Assembly (NCBI RefSeq): GCF_900177625.1
Contig: NZ_FXAU01000002.1
Coordinates: 395,707-459,706, forward strand
Origin: Sphingobacterium psychroaquaticum
GTDB lineage: Bacteria; Bacteroidota; Bacteroidia; Sphingobacteriales; Sphingobacteriaceae
DNA: 64,000 nucleotides
Direction of reading: 5' to 3'
Under the pieces are notes generated by a model. The model saw nothing but the letters and a program-made list of their open reading frames with translations, had not been told where the DNA came from and ran no database searches. Positions 26,667 to 35,090 of this stretch are shown here, piece after piece. Made by a program: the position numbers and the translations under genes. Numbering within the stretch: the first letter of the stretch is position 1; every line of letters starts with the position of its first letter.

Positions 26667-27783
26667 TATTCAAATAAAGGAAATTGCCAAGCTCTTTCTC
26701 AAGCTCGGTTTTATTGGTTTTGGAGGTCCCGCGGTTCATATTGCTATGATGCAGCAGGAAGTTGTTGTCAAAAAGAAATGGATGAGCGAACAGCATTTTT
26801 TGGATTTGTTGGGAGCTACTAATCTCATTCCTGGCCCCAACAGTACAGAAATGGCGATACACATCGGCTATGACAAAGGCGGTTGGAAAGGATTAATCTT
26901 TGCAGGGTTATGCTTTATTTTACCTGCGGTTTTCATTACCGGGATATTTGCATGGTTGTATCAGCAATACGGACAATTGCCCGAAGTACAGCCCTTTATT
27001 TACGGTATCAAACCTGCAATCATCGCTATTATCATAGGAGCTGTTTTTCCATTAGCAAAGAAATCTGTCAAGTCCACATTCTTGGCGGTTGTAGGTATTC
27101 TTGTTTTGGTACTGTCATTATTCGGCATTAGTGAAATCTATTTGATGTTTGGAGCGGGATTGCTGGCAATGGCCTTGTATTACCTTCAGGATACAAAAAA
27201 TACGCTCCAAAGTTTTATCCCGCTCGCATTCTTACAAATCGCACAAAGCCCCTTACTGTCTGAAACAAATACCAAATTATTTTGGATATTCCTGAAAATT
27301 GGTGCTATCCTCTACGGAAGCGGTTATGTTCTTTTCGCCTTTTTAGATACGGAATTAGTTGCAACGGGCTTACTCACCCGGCAGCAATTAATGGATGCTA
27401 TTGCTGTTGGACAGTTTACCCCAGGTCCTGTTTTTTCTTCAGTTACGTTTATTGGCTATCAAATCAACGGACTATCCGGAGCAGTTATTTCTACGATTGC
27501 TATTTTTCTGCCGTCGTTTATTTTAGTAGCATTGCTAAATCCCTTGATGAAAAAAATGCGCCAATCTAAAGGACTGTCCATTTTTCTCGATGCGGTCAAT
27601 GTGGCATCTGTTGCAATCATAGCCGCTATTTGTCTTACAATTGGCAAAGAAACTATTACTGATTGGCGGACGATATTAATTGCAATGATAAGTGCGATCG
27701 TAGTTTTCAAATTCAAAAAAATAAATAGTGCCTTTGTGGTTATTGGAGGAGCATTATTAGGGTATTTATTTAATCTTATCTAA
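26656..27783 (+). CDS. chrA: Chromate transporter ChrA (bidomain CHR protein)
   Basis: A 375-residue protein of the CHR superfamily with two homologous halves. The N-terminal half has KLGFIGFGGPAVHIAMMQQEVV and LIPGPNSTEMAIHIGY; the second half has LKIGAILYGSGYVLFAFL and GQFTPGPVFSSVTFIGYQ, the paired FGG/PGP motifs of chromate efflux proteins. It would export chromate from the cytoplasm. Placement in an arsenic operon is unusual and suggests a combined oxyanion resistance block. Confidence 0.9.
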   Translation: MERDIQIKEIAKLFLKLGFIGFGGPAVHIAMMQQEVVVKKKWMSEQHFLDLLGATNLIPGPNSTEMAIHIGYDKGGWKGLIFAGLCFILPAVFITGIFAWLYQQYGQLPEVQPFIYGIKPAIIAIIIGAVFPLAKKSVKSTFLAVVGILVLVLSLFGISEIYLMFGAGLLAMALYYLQDTKNTLQSFIPLAFLQIAQSPLLSETNTKLFWIFLKIGAILYGSGYVLFAFLDTELVATGLLTRQQLMDAIAVGQFTPGPVFSSVTFIGYQINGLSGAVISTIAIFLPSFILVALLNPLMKKMRQSKGLSIFLDAVNVASVAIIAAICLTIGKETITDWRTILIAMISAIVVFKFKKINSAFVVIGGALLGYLFNLI

Positions 27784-27826
27784 AGTTATCTTAAACAAAA
27801 TATTTAAACAATAAAAATTAGACAAA

Positions 27827-28600
27827 ATGAAAATAGCATTATTCAGTGATATTCACGCCAATTTACCTGCATTAGAAGCATTTTTTGAAGATGTTGAAAA
27901 AAGAAAACCAGACAGTATTTATTGTTTGGGCGATTTGGTGGGCTATAATATTTGGCCAAACGAAGTGGTAAACGAAATCCGTAAAAGGAGAATACCAACC
28001 ATTGCCGGAAATTACGATTTTGGCATTGGCAGAATGAGCAACGAATGCGGTTGTGCCTACAAAACAGACAGTGAAAAAGATAACGGAAATATTTCTATTT
28101 CATTCACAAATTCTTTGATGAAAGATGAAGAAAGAGCGTATTTGCGTACACTTCCAGCCCATATCAAAGTAGAATTTCAACTGAATGAAGATAAATTGAA
28201 TTTGCTGTTGGTACACGGAAGTCCGAGAAAAATAAACGAATATCTTTTTGAAGACCGTGAGGAAAAAAGTATGCTTCGCATTATGGAGCAAGCCGATGCA
28301 GACATTATGTGCTTCGGACACACACACAAACCTTATCACAGAGTTTTAAATTCGGGTATTGACGGTCAAAATCATTTCCGACACGCCATTAATATCGGTT
28401 CGGTTGGTAAACCGAAGGACAGCGATGTAAGAGGCGGTTATGTAATGCTTACGATTAATGAAAACAGTTCTGTGTTGGATAAAGATAGTATCAGTGTAGA
28501 ATTTATACGCTTTGATTATGATATTGAAAGGGCTGCAAAAGCAGTTGAAGAAAGCATTTTACCAAACGAATACGCAGAAAATTTAAGAAGAGGTTACTAA
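27827..28600 (+). CDS. Calcineurin-like metallophosphoesterase
   Basis: A 257-residue metallophosphatase with the full set of dimetal motifs: ALFSDIHANLPAL (D-x-H), CLGDLVGYNIWP (GDxxG), TIAGNYDF (GN), LLLVHGSP (GH-type) and CFGHTHKPY (GHTH). It resembles the MJ0936/YfcE-like group. Its substrate is not known. Between chrA and the lipoyl carrier in an arsenic operon it might act on a phosphorylated or arsenylated metabolite, but that is speculation. A Cys-containing insertion (ECGCAYKTDSEKD, about residue 73) is not part of the core fold. Confidence 0.85.
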   Translation: MKIALFSDIHANLPALEAFFEDVEKRKPDSIYCLGDLVGYNIWPNEVVNEIRKRRIPTIAGNYDFGIGRMSNECGCAYKTDSEKDNGNISISFTNSLMKDEERAYLRTLPAHIKVEFQLNEDKLNLLLVHGSPRKINEYLFEDREEKSMLRIMEQADADIMCFGHTHKPYHRVLNSGIDGQNHFRHAINIGSVGKPKDSDVRGGYVMLTINENSSVLDKDSISVEFIRFDYDIERAAKAVEESILPNEYAENLRRGY

Positions 28601-28616
28601 TCTAAAATTTATAAAA

Positions 28617-28994
28617 ATGGAATTTCCAACCGATAGAAAGTATTCAAAAGAACATACCTGGATAAGCATACAGGACAACACAGGTACAATAGGCATTACA
28701 GAATTTGCGCAAAGTGAATTGGGCGAAATCGTATATGCGGATTTACCAAACGTTGGATATAGTTTTCAGCAGGACGAAGTATTCGGCTCTGTTGAAGCAG
28801 TTAAAACGGTCAGTGATTTATTTATGCCTGTTTCGGGTAAAATCACTGAAACGAACGAACTACTTTTGAAAGCACCCACACTCATAAACGACAATCCTTA
28901 TAAAGACGGTTGGCTGATTAAAATTGAAATAAAAGACATTACAGAATTAGAAGATTTATTGACATCAAACCAATATAAAGAACTTACAAATTAG
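28617..28994 (+). CDS. gcvH: GcvH-like lipoyl carrier protein in the arsenic operon
   Basis: A 125-residue protein matching glycine cleavage H protein over its whole length: [36 protein letters not shown], then [18 protein letters not shown] with the lipoylation Lys63, then [16 protein letters not shown] protein normally carries a lipoyl arm between GcvP, GcvT and Lpd, but none of those genes is near. It sits 16 bases after the phosphoesterase and 2 bases before ACR3. Arsenite binds reduced lipoate strongly, so a role as arsenite-binding carrier or spare target is my inference. Confidence 0.9.
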   Translation: MEFPTDRKYSKEHTWISIQDNTGTIGITEFAQSELGEIVYADLPNVGYSFQQDEVFGSVEAVKTVSDLFMPVSGKITETNELLLKAPTLINDNPYKDGWLIKIEIKDITELEDLLTSNQYKELTN

Positions 28995-28996
28995 CC

Positions 28997-30037
28997 ATGC
29001 AACCAAAATTAAAATTCTTAGACAGATACCTTACTTTATGGATATTCCTTGCAATGGCAATTGGCGTGGGTTTGGGGCATTTCTTTCCCAATATCTCCAA
29101 TGTAACCAACAGCTTATCTGTTGGTACTACCAATATTCCATTGGCAATAGGATTGATATTGATGATGTATCCCCCCTTGGCAAAGGTTGATTATTCCTTA
29201 TTGCCCAAGGCATTTAGAGATAAAAAAGTAATTGGCATATCCTTATTGCTCAATTGGGTAATCGGCACGGTATTGATGTTTGGATTAGCGGTTTTGTTTT
29301 TACGTCACGAACCCGATTATATGACAGGCTTAATTCTTATAGGTTTGGCAAGATGTATTGCCATGGTCATCGTCTGGAGTGACTTAGCTAAAGCAAACAG
29401 AGAATATACAGCTATGTTAGTTGCATTAAATAGCATCTTCCAGATATTTACTTACAGCTTTTTAGTTTGGTTATTCATCAACGTATTACCTGCAAAATTA
29501 GGATTAGCCAATTTCAATGTAAGCGTATCCATGAAAGATGTTACCGAAAGCGTATTGATATATTTAGGTATTCCATTCCTGGCAGGTTTTTTAAGCCGTT
29601 ACTTCCTTGTAAAATCAAAAGGTATAGAATGGTATAACCGAAAATTCGTCCCCGCAATATCGCCAATTACCTTATACGCTTTATTGTTTACGATAGTATT
29701 AATGTTCAGCTTGAAAGGCGATAAAATACTGGAATTACCAATGGATGTAGTAAAAGTAGCCATACCGCTAATCATCTATTTTGTGTTGATGTTTTTCGTG
29801 AGCTTCTTTATCAATAAATCTCTTAAAGTTCCTTACGACAAAAACGCATCCATCGCATTTACAGCCACAGGAAACAATTTTGAATTGGCAATAGCCGTAG
29901 CAATATCGATTTTCGGCATTCATTCGCCACAGGCATTTGTGGGTGTTATCGGCCCACTGGTAGAAGTTCCTGTACTCATATTATTGGTAAGGGCAAGTTT
30001 ATGGTTAAAGGAGAAATATTATAGTAAAAAAGACTGA
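28997..30037 (+). CDS. acr3: ACR3 family arsenite efflux permease
   Basis: A 346-residue protein with ten membrane segments of the BART/ACR3 fold. The essential Cys120 lies in [16 protein letters not shown], the motif that marks ACR3 proteins, and the late conserved Glu is in [13 protein letters not shown]. It exports As(OH)3 using the proton gradient. It is the last gene of the operon, 2 bases after the GcvH-like gene. No arsenate reductase (arsC) is present between arsR and here, so the operon deals directly with As(III) or relies on a reductase elsewhere. Confidence 0.95.
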   Translation: MQPKLKFLDRYLTLWIFLAMAIGVGLGHFFPNISNVTNSLSVGTTNIPLAIGLILMMYPPLAKVDYSLLPKAFRDKKVIGISLLLNWVIGTVLMFGLAVLFLRHEPDYMTGLILIGLARCIAMVIVWSDLAKANREYTAMLVALNSIFQIFTYSFLVWLFINVLPAKLGLANFNVSVSMKDVTESVLIYLGIPFLAGFLSRYFLVKSKGIEWYNRKFVPAISPITLYALLFTIVLMFSLKGDKILELPMDVVKVAIPLIIYFVLMFFVSFFINKSLKVPYDKNASIAFTATGNNFELAIAVAISIFGIHSPQAFVGVIGPLVEVPVLILLVRASLWLKEKYYSKKD

Positions 30038-30059
30038 ATTTAAATTTCAGTCTTTTTAC
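30024..30059. terminator. Bidirectional terminator between acr3 and nhaA
   Basis: GTAAAAAAGACTGAA and its complement TTCAGTCTTTTTAC form a long stem with T runs on both strands. The stop codons of both convergent genes lie inside it. Confidence 0.9.
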
Positions 30060-31227
30060 CCTTTCTTCTACTTGATAAATTCAAAATTACATATCCTAAG
30101 ATACCCGCAATGAGTGATGTTATTAAAACAGATAGCTTGGCCTCTTCAATGAAAACCTGATTGTCAAATGAAAGCATAGATATAAATATGGACATTGTAA
30201 AACCTATTCCAGCTAATAATCCTAAGCCAATAATGTGAATAAGGTTACTGTTTGCAGGAAGTTGACCTATCCCTAACTTAGAACATATCAAAGAGGTTGC
30301 AACAATGCCAATGGGCTTACCAAAAATTAATCCCAGTGAAATACCTAAACCTAACGGGGAAGTCAGTCCTTCTATCATTTCCTGATGAATTGTAATATTT
30401 GTATTGGCGAATGCAAAAATGGGAATAATTAGAAAATTTACCGGTTTTACAAGTGCATGTTCTAGTTTCTCTAACGGAGATTCAACTTCTGTATCATTGG
30501 TTGGCAAGGTCATAGCTACCAGTACACCTGCTATAGTGGCATGAATGCCAGAATGATGCACAAAATACCATATAAAGACTCCTGGTATTAGATATAGATA
30601 GGGATTTTTAACATTAAAACGGTTCATCAAAATCAGTACTAGCATTCCAATTCCGGCATAGCCTAGATAGCCTAACTCAATTCCGGATGAATAGAAAATT
30701 GCAATGACTAAAATTGCAATCAAGTCATCCACAATCGCTAAAGCCGCTAAAAATATTTTTAAACTGGTTGGTACTCTTTTGTCTAACAGCGAAATTACGG
30801 CCAATGCAAAAGCAATATCCGTAGCCATAGGAATACCCCAGCCGGAAGCTGTTTCACTACCGGAATTAAAACTTACATAAATCAATGCGGGTATTACTGC
30901 TCCACCGATAGCAGCAAGGATAGGCAAAATAGCTTTCTTGGGAGAAGAAAGTTCTCCTTCAACAATTTCTCTTTTAATTTCCAGACCTACCAACAGAAAA
31001 AAGATTGCCATCAATCCGTCATTGATCCACATACTTACGGAATAATTGAGGTGTATGGCTTCATTTTCATAACCCAGTTTTGTATCCAATAAATTTTGTA
31101 ATGGGAGAGCAAGTGATGTATTTGCTACTATCAATGAAATCACTACGCATAAAAAAAGGAGAAAACCTCCAAAATTGCTTGATTGTACAAAGTCTTTAAA
31201 AACCTTTAGATTGATTTTTTTCGGCAT
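30040..31227 (-). CDS. nhaA: NhaA Na+/H+ antiporter
   Basis: A 395-residue NhaA. The ion-binding Asp pair is at residues 167-168 (LAIVDDLIAILVIA) and the crossing segment TDIAFALAVISLL (Thr136, Asp137) precedes it; GLEIKREIVEGEL is also typical. It exchanges Na+ for H+ across the inner membrane. It converges on acr3, sharing a terminator. Its upstream region holds half-sites like the ArsR operator, so it may belong to the same regulon. Confidence 0.95.
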   Translation of the reverse strand: MPKKINLKVFKDFVQSSNFGGFLLFLCVVISLIVANTSLALPLQNLLDTKLGYENEAIHLNYSVSMWINDGLMAIFFLLVGLEIKREIVEGELSSPKKAILPILAAIGGAVIPALIYVSFNSGSETASGWGIPMATDIAFALAVISLLDKRVPTSLKIFLAALAIVDDLIAILVIAIFYSSGIELGYLGYAGIGMLVLILMNRFNVKNPYLYLIPGVFIWYFVHHSGIHATIAGVLVAMTLPTNDTEVESPLEKLEHALVKPVNFLIIPIFAFANTNITIHQEMIEGLTSPLGLGISLGLIFGKPIGIVATSLICSKLGIGQLPANSNLIHIIGLGLLAGIGFTMSIFISMLSFDNQVFIEEAKLSVLITSLIAGILGYVILNLSSRRKGKKTEI

Positions 31228-31246
31228 ATTTATCTGTAAAAATTAA

Positions 31247-31276
31247 ATATCGCAATATACCAATAATGTTGCGAAT
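31247..31276 (-). promoter_or_regulatory. ArsR-like operator half-sites before nhaA
   Basis: Read on the minus strand, ATTCGCAACATTATTGG is followed by TATATTGCGATAT, which contains the exact right half (ATATTGCGATAT) of the arsR operator. The site lies 20-50 bases before the nhaA start and suggests shared control with arsR. Confidence 0.5.
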
Positions 31277-31385
31277 GAGCTAGCAAAAGGGATAATTACT
31301 GCTTAAATTACAGAATAAATCTTTTCCTATTATGAAGAATATGGCTGAAATAAAACTTATTAATAAGTTAGTAGAATGAATTACT

Positions 31386-31847
31386 TTATTCACTATGAAA
31401 ATCATTATTAAAATATTCCTGTGCAATATTTGCTACTCCCACACTAAAATATCTTCCGCCATTGATAACAACTTCAATGGCTTTCTTGAAATCGTCTGCA
31501 TCGCTACCAATGAGCAAATAACCTGTAAAACCAATTTCAAAAAGAGGTTTTACGACTTTTTCAGCATCAATATCACTATGAGCAATAAGCTTTATTGTTG
31601 GATATTCTGTCCTTAATTCTTGAATCTGTGCCAGCACATTCCTGTCGTAAAAATCAAGGTCAATAATACTAACATTGGGAGGTTCATTTAATTCTGATAA
31701 TTGCGATAGTCCATCTTCAATGCTTTCCGAACGAAATAAGACTTCAGTTCCTGAAGCGACAAGGTCTTGGCAGATACCATCTAAAATAGGGCTTTTGTCG
31801 TTGATAAATGCGAGAGTGATTTTTTGTTGTGCTGTACCAGTTTCCAT
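31386..31847 (-). CDS. Stand-alone response-regulator receiver-like protein
   Basis: A 153-residue protein with a CheY-like fold and no output domain. The putative phosphoacceptor Asp63 is in SIIDLDFYDRN, and the later GYLLIGSDADDFKKAIEVVINGGRYFS matches the NarL-type receiver end, but the conserved Lys of GYLLK is Ile here. The start at 31847 was chosen because upstream codons fall in the palindromic region. Without Lys, phosphotransfer should be weak or altered. It may be a remnant of a NarL-type regulator. Confidence 0.65.
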   Translation of the reverse strand: METGTAQQKITLAFINDKSPILDGICQDLVASGTEVLFRSESIEDGLSQLSELNEPPNVSIIDLDFYDRNVLAQIQELRTEYPTIKLIAHSDIDAEKVVKPLFEIGFTGYLLIGSDADDFKKAIEVVINGGRYFSVGVANIAQEYFNNDFHSE

Positions 31848-31916
31848 AATATTGTCAGATTTTGAGTTAATGGAGTTTCCTGCACAAAAAGAAAGCGCAG
31901 GCAACTACACTTACCG

Positions 31917-32026
31917 CACATTGAGGTACTGGTATACCCGACAACGAATAAGCGAGCGCCCACGCCTATGGCATGAGCGTTCTTCCTTATTGTCCCGTTG
32001 TCTAAAAATTACCAGTTTTCAATGTG
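31917..32026. repeat. 110-base imperfect palindrome between divergent genes
   Basis: Successive blocks pair across the centre: CACATTGA (31917) with TCAATGTG (32019), ACTGGTA (31928) with TACCAGT (32010), GACAACG (31940) with CGTTGTC (31996), AATAAG (31947) with CTTATT (31986), and GAGCGCCCACGCC with GGCATGAGCGTTC around a TAT centre. The bulges are small. It has no gene and lies between the receiver-like gene and the DUF1275 gene. Confidence 0.7.
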
Positions 32027-32154
32027 GGACTTAAAGCAAAAACACTTTAAGTATTTCTATATTTAATAAAGCAAATGTACGAATGTTACAGATTATATAC
32101 AATTATGAACAAGGGGCAACAGCAATTTTGTAAATTTACAACAAAAGGAAGCAA

Positions 32155-32892
32155 ATGTTTAGACATAAAGGCAAAGGTCGTACTTATACGCACAACCTAA
32201 AATTAGCCTCAATATTATCCGGTGTAGCAGGTGTCGTAAACATTACCGGTGTTTTAGAATTACATACGCTAACTACTAATGTAACAGGTCATTTTGCTTT
32301 TTTTTCTGAGGAACTTGTTTTAAGAAATTACAGAATGGCTTTTGCATATTTATTTTACATTTTGTTTTTTCTGTTTGGAGCGTTTGTTTCAAGTCTTCTT
32401 ATGGAGTGGGTTTCAAAATACAAACCACAAACACCTTATATTATACCCATATTCCTTGAAATAATCATATTATTGGCGGTGAGTTTTTCAGCATTTTTAC
32501 TACCGAATGAATATGCCAGGTTTTCAATTCTATTATCGTCAGCTCTACTTTTTTCTATGGGATTACAGAATGCATTGGTAACGAGGGTATCCCAATCGGT
32601 GGTAAGAACTACCCACCTAACGGGTTTGTTCACGGATCTGGGAATAGAACTGTCACAGCTGTTCTTTTACAGAGATCGGCCAGAACGGATACAGTTGAAT
32701 AAAAGTATATTCTTAAAGCTGGCAATCATCTGTTGTTTCTTTTTGGGTTGTATAATAGGTGGCTTTACTTATTCATATCTTGAATTAAGAACTCTTTTGC
32801 TTCCGGTAGGATTGTTAATTTTCGCTTTATGGTATGACCGGTTATTGTTTCGGTACTATTATCTGAAAAGAAAGTTCAGAAACCATCATTGA
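32155..32892 (+). CDS. DUF1275 (YoaK-like) membrane protein
   Basis: A 245-residue protein with six or seven membrane segments matching DUF1275/YoaK: ASILSGVAGVVNITGVLELHTLTTNVTGHFAFF near the N-terminus and SMGLQNALVTRVSQSVVRTTHLTGLFTDLGIEL in the middle. Function unknown. It follows the long palindrome and converges on the two HTH genes; its last 17 bases overlap the 3' end of the minus-strand HTH gene. It is probably passenger cargo. Confidence 0.85.
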   Translation: MFRHKGKGRTYTHNLKLASILSGVAGVVNITGVLELHTLTTNVTGHFAFFSEELVLRNYRMAFAYLFYILFFLFGAFVSSLLMEWVSKYKPQTPYIIPIFLEIIILLAVSFSAFLLPNEYARFSILLSSALLFSMGLQNALVTRVSQSVVRTTHLTGLFTDLGIELSQLFFYRDRPERIQLNKSIFLKLAIICCFFLGCIIGGFTYSYLELRTLLLPVGLLIFALWYDRLLFRYYYLKRKFRNHH

Positions 32893-33181
32893 CCGTATTC
32901 TTCCCGGTATAGTTCTCTTCCAGTATCCTTACCAGATCTGTTTCATTATAGATTATCTTACCCCCAATTTGTATAAATGGCAGGATATTATCATCACGAT
33001 ATTGCTGTAAAGTCCTTTTGCTGATATGGAGTAGCCTACACACATCTTCGCCCGACAAGTAGATTTCTCCATTCATTACAGGACGATAGTTTTTCAATAT
33101 TTCTTCAATACGGTTTCTCAACAGCATTATCATTTGCTGTTGTTCGATTACTTCTTCAGCTTCATTCGTCAGTAAATCCAT
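32876..33181 (-). CDS. Helix-turn-helix (excisionase-like) protein, second of a pair
   Basis: A 101-residue protein with an N-terminal helix and a MerR/excisionase-type domain: YLSGEDVCRLLHISKRTLQQYRDDNILPFIQIGGKIIYNETDLVRILE. Such proteins act in elements of this type as excision or transfer regulators. I chose ATG 33181, which overlaps the upstream HTH gene by 20 bases, so the pair is translated together. Its 3' end overlaps the convergent DUF1275 gene. Confidence 0.8.
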   Translation of the reverse strand: MDLLTNEAEEVIEQQQMIMLLRNRIEEILKNYRPVMNGEIYLSGEDVCRLLHISKRTLQQYRDDNILPFIQIGGKIIYNETDLVRILEENYTGKNTVNDGF

Positions 33182-33473
33182 TGTATTTGATATTATACGG
33201 TTGTCCGACTCCGAGTAAAGCCTGTACATCCGAGAGTTTGTAATAATTCTTGCGGTTCAGTTTGGAATAAGGCAACAATCCTTTGTCTTTATAGGTCTGC
33301 AATGTCCGTTTGGTAATACCCATCATCAGGCACACTTCCTGGTTATCCAGCCACTTTTCTTTGTTGAAAATCGGTACATATTTCCGAGTGGCATTTTCGG
33401 TCAATTCCAAAAGTGCTTTCAGTTCCATTTTCATCCCGTCCAATACGGACTTTTGTATTGCGATAACTTCCAT
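33162..33473 (-). CDS. Helix-turn-helix (excisionase-like) protein, first of a pair
   Basis: A 103-residue protein with the same layout as its neighbour: an N-terminal helix, then KWLDNQEVCLMMGITKRTLQTYKDKGLLPYSKLNRKNYYKLSDVQALL. The two are diverged duplicates and could form a heterodimer. In related Bacteroidota elements, tandem small HTH genes near the tra region control excision or transfer. A copy of the element-wide GGCAGTGTTTGGCG-type repeat lies 60-95 bases upstream. Confidence 0.8.
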   Translation of the reverse strand: MEVIAIQKSVLDGMKMELKALLELTENATRKYVPIFNKEKWLDNQEVCLMMGITKRTLQTYKDKGLLPYSKLNRKNYYKLSDVQALLGVGQPYNIKYNGFTDE

Positions 33474-33534
33474 TTTTTGCTCATTTTTTCTGTGGAAGTC
33501 GAAGATATTAAGGGGTGTTACAGGGTTGGAAAAT

Positions 33535-33568
33535 GTAGTATTGATTGGCGTTGAAAGGTAGTGTTTGG
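33535..33568. repeat. Element-wide direct repeat, copy A (two units)
   Basis: On the plus strand the copy reads GTAGTATTGATTGGCG then TTGAAAGGTAGTGTTTGG. It matches copy D at 49335-49368 in 28 of 34 positions. It lies upstream of the minus-strand HTH pair. Confidence 0.75.
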
Positions 33569-33647
33569 CGTTTTACGTTTGCTACAAACGAAAAATCGGA
33601 TAACCTTTTGGGCTATCCGATTTATTCAAAATATTGTTAGAAAAAAG

Positions 33648-33935
33648 TCAGTGTTGAGCAGGTTGCTCTGTCTTTACTTCCTGTTTTTCCTTATCCTTTT
33701 TCATTTGGCTGTAAGTCCATATACAGACAATACCGACAACAATTAAAGCATAGGCAATCCATTTGCCGATACGTTCTATAAAACGGGTAAATACAGATGC
33801 TTCAAAACTCGAAAATCCCTCTGCACCCATACCATTACGCCTGTAAAATTTCCTGCGGTTTATCCAATAAATAAGCACTATCGCAATAACGATAACAATA
33901 ATACCAAACACCAATTGAGCCGTAACTGTATCCAT
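33648..33935 (-). CDS. Small two-segment membrane protein, element-specific
   Basis: A 95-residue protein with two membrane segments (about 7-24 and 60-77) separated by a basic loop (WINRRKFYRRNGMGAEGFSSFE), ending in a charged tail, MKKDKEKQEVKTEQPAQH. Similar small proteins are found after traQ in related elements, but I cannot name the family. It is separated from traQ by a terminator, so it is probably transcribed on its own. A role in the mating apparatus or exclusion is possible. Confidence 0.6.
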   Translation of the reverse strand: MDTVTAQLVFGIIVIVIAIVLIYWINRRKFYRRNGMGAEGFSSFEASVFTRFIERIGKWIAYALIVVGIVCIWTYSQMKKDKEKQEVKTEQPAQH

Positions 33936-33995
33936 ACCCGTTAAGATTATAATTCAAGTAAATTTAAACAAAAAACAACGTACACCGAAAGCTGA

Positions 33996-34035
33996 AAAGC
34001 AAAAAACCGACCTGTAACAGTCGGTTTTGCTTTTA
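33996..34035. terminator. Terminator at the end of the tra operon
   Basis: AAAAGCAAAAAACCGAC and GTCGGTTTTGCTTTT form a long stem with an 8-base loop and A/T tracts on both sides. It follows traQ on the minus strand. Confidence 0.9.
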
Positions 34036-34046
34036 TATAAGTAGCA

Positions 34047-34496
34047 TTAATCACTACTGTTGAACTGAAAGCTCAACTGCTTTTCGTTACCGAAGTTATC
34101 CGAAATCCAAACCTCAAAGGATTGTGATACGGTAGATGACGAAGTGTAATACAACCGGAACTGCTCCGTTGGCAACGAATACAAATCGTTTGGCAAATAC
34201 GGTGGTTCGTCATAATACCGCAATGTGCCTTGACCGTCAAATTGGAAGTAGCGGAGAAAATATTGCGTGTTGCTGTAATTGCCTGTTCGCTGTATGGTAA
34301 TCCGTATCTCTACGGTCTGCCCACTGGCAACATCTTTGGGTACAGGCATTACTTTGACCTCAAAAGGGAAATCGTTCTGTATTTCGAGTTCATCGTCTTT
34401 GCTACAAGATACCAACGTAACCGAAGCTGTGAGGATTGCCAAGAGTACATATATTGAGCTTAATCCTATCCTGAATTTATTGAATATTGCTATCAT
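34047..34496 (-). CDS. traQ: TraQ-like conjugal transfer lipoprotein (DUF3872)
   Basis: A 149-residue protein with a lipoprotein signal (ASVTLVSC, then SKDDE) and a DUF3872 domain: NDFPFEVKVMPVPKDVASGQTVEIRITI, then a YFLRYFQFDGQGTLRY segment. DUF3872 is TraQ of CTnDOT. It should be an envelope component of the transfer apparatus; the exact role is not known. It is the last gene of the minus-strand tra operon, 12 bases after traO. Confidence 0.9.
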   Translation of the reverse strand: MIAIFNKFRIGLSSIYVLLAILTASVTLVSCSKDDELEIQNDFPFEVKVMPVPKDVASGQTVEIRITIQRTGNYSNTQYFLRYFQFDGQGTLRYYDEPPYLPNDLYSLPTEQFRLYYTSSSTVSQSFEVWISDNFGNEKQLSFQFNSSD

Positions 34497-34508
34497 TGTT
34501 TTTACGTT

Positions 34509-35069
34509 TTAAAAATTAAACCTTAATCCCACGCCTGCGGACGGTCGGAACTGTTCCAAGTCTGTACCCCACAAAACCTTTGTACGCCCTTGCAGGACTA
34601 ACACAAAACGGTCGGACAGGTACGTTTCAAATGTGAGCCGTCCACCAGCTCCGTAGATAAAATTATCCTCGCTCAAAATTTTTGCTCCATCATACAACAT
34701 TGCTTCGCCACGGTTGATACTTTCGTAACCGACTACACCTGTTATTCCGAAGTTCAGCGTGATGTTCTTACGGGCATCGCCCAAGAGGAAGAAGCTGTAA
34801 CCGCCCTCTGCGGTATAAGTTTCCTGCGGTATGCGGAGGTCTTTATAATCGTGGTATTGATGAGTGTATTCCAACGCCCAAAGCTGATAGTTACCATTTT
34901 TGCCGTTTACGGTCATTGCTACATTGATATAATAATCGTTACCGATTTTATCATCGGACAGCACACCCGTACTCACTTCCAATCCTTTCTGTTTAGGTAA
35001 CATTCTTTGTGCCTGTGTGACCGTGATGGCCATAAAGATGAGCATCACGGTATAGATATACTTTTTCAT
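34509..35069 (-). CDS. traO: TraO conjugal transfer protein
   Basis: A 186-residue exported protein (signal peptide ending TQAQ) with the repeated amphipathic strands of an outer membrane beta-barrel and an aromatic C-terminal residue (GLRFNF). It matches TraO of the CTnDOT family, e.g. RMLPKQKGLEVSTGVLS and YTAEGGYSFFLLGDARKN. It probably forms part of the outer membrane portion of the type IV secretion channel. Confidence 0.9.
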   Translation of the reverse strand: MKKYIYTVMLIFMAITVTQAQRMLPKQKGLEVSTGVLSDDKIGNDYYINVAMTVNGKNGNYQLWALEYTHQYHDYKDLRIPQETYTAEGGYSFFLLGDARKNITLNFGITGVVGYESINRGEAMLYDGAKILSEDNFIYGAGGRLTFETYLSDRFVLVLQGRTKVLWGTDLEQFRPSAGVGLRFNF

Positions 35070-35090
35070 ATTATTTACTTTAAAAGGTTA

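Noticed and set aside
28617..28994. GcvH as part of a glycine cleavage operon
   Set aside because: No gcvT, gcvP, lpd or lipoate ligase gene is adjacent, and the gene is embedded between arsenic-operon genes with a 2-base gap to acr3.
31917..32026. The palindrome as a CRISPR repeat or tracrRNA-like piece
   Set aside because: There is a single copy, no regularly spaced repeats and no cas genes in the window. No CRISPR array was seen anywhere in the window.
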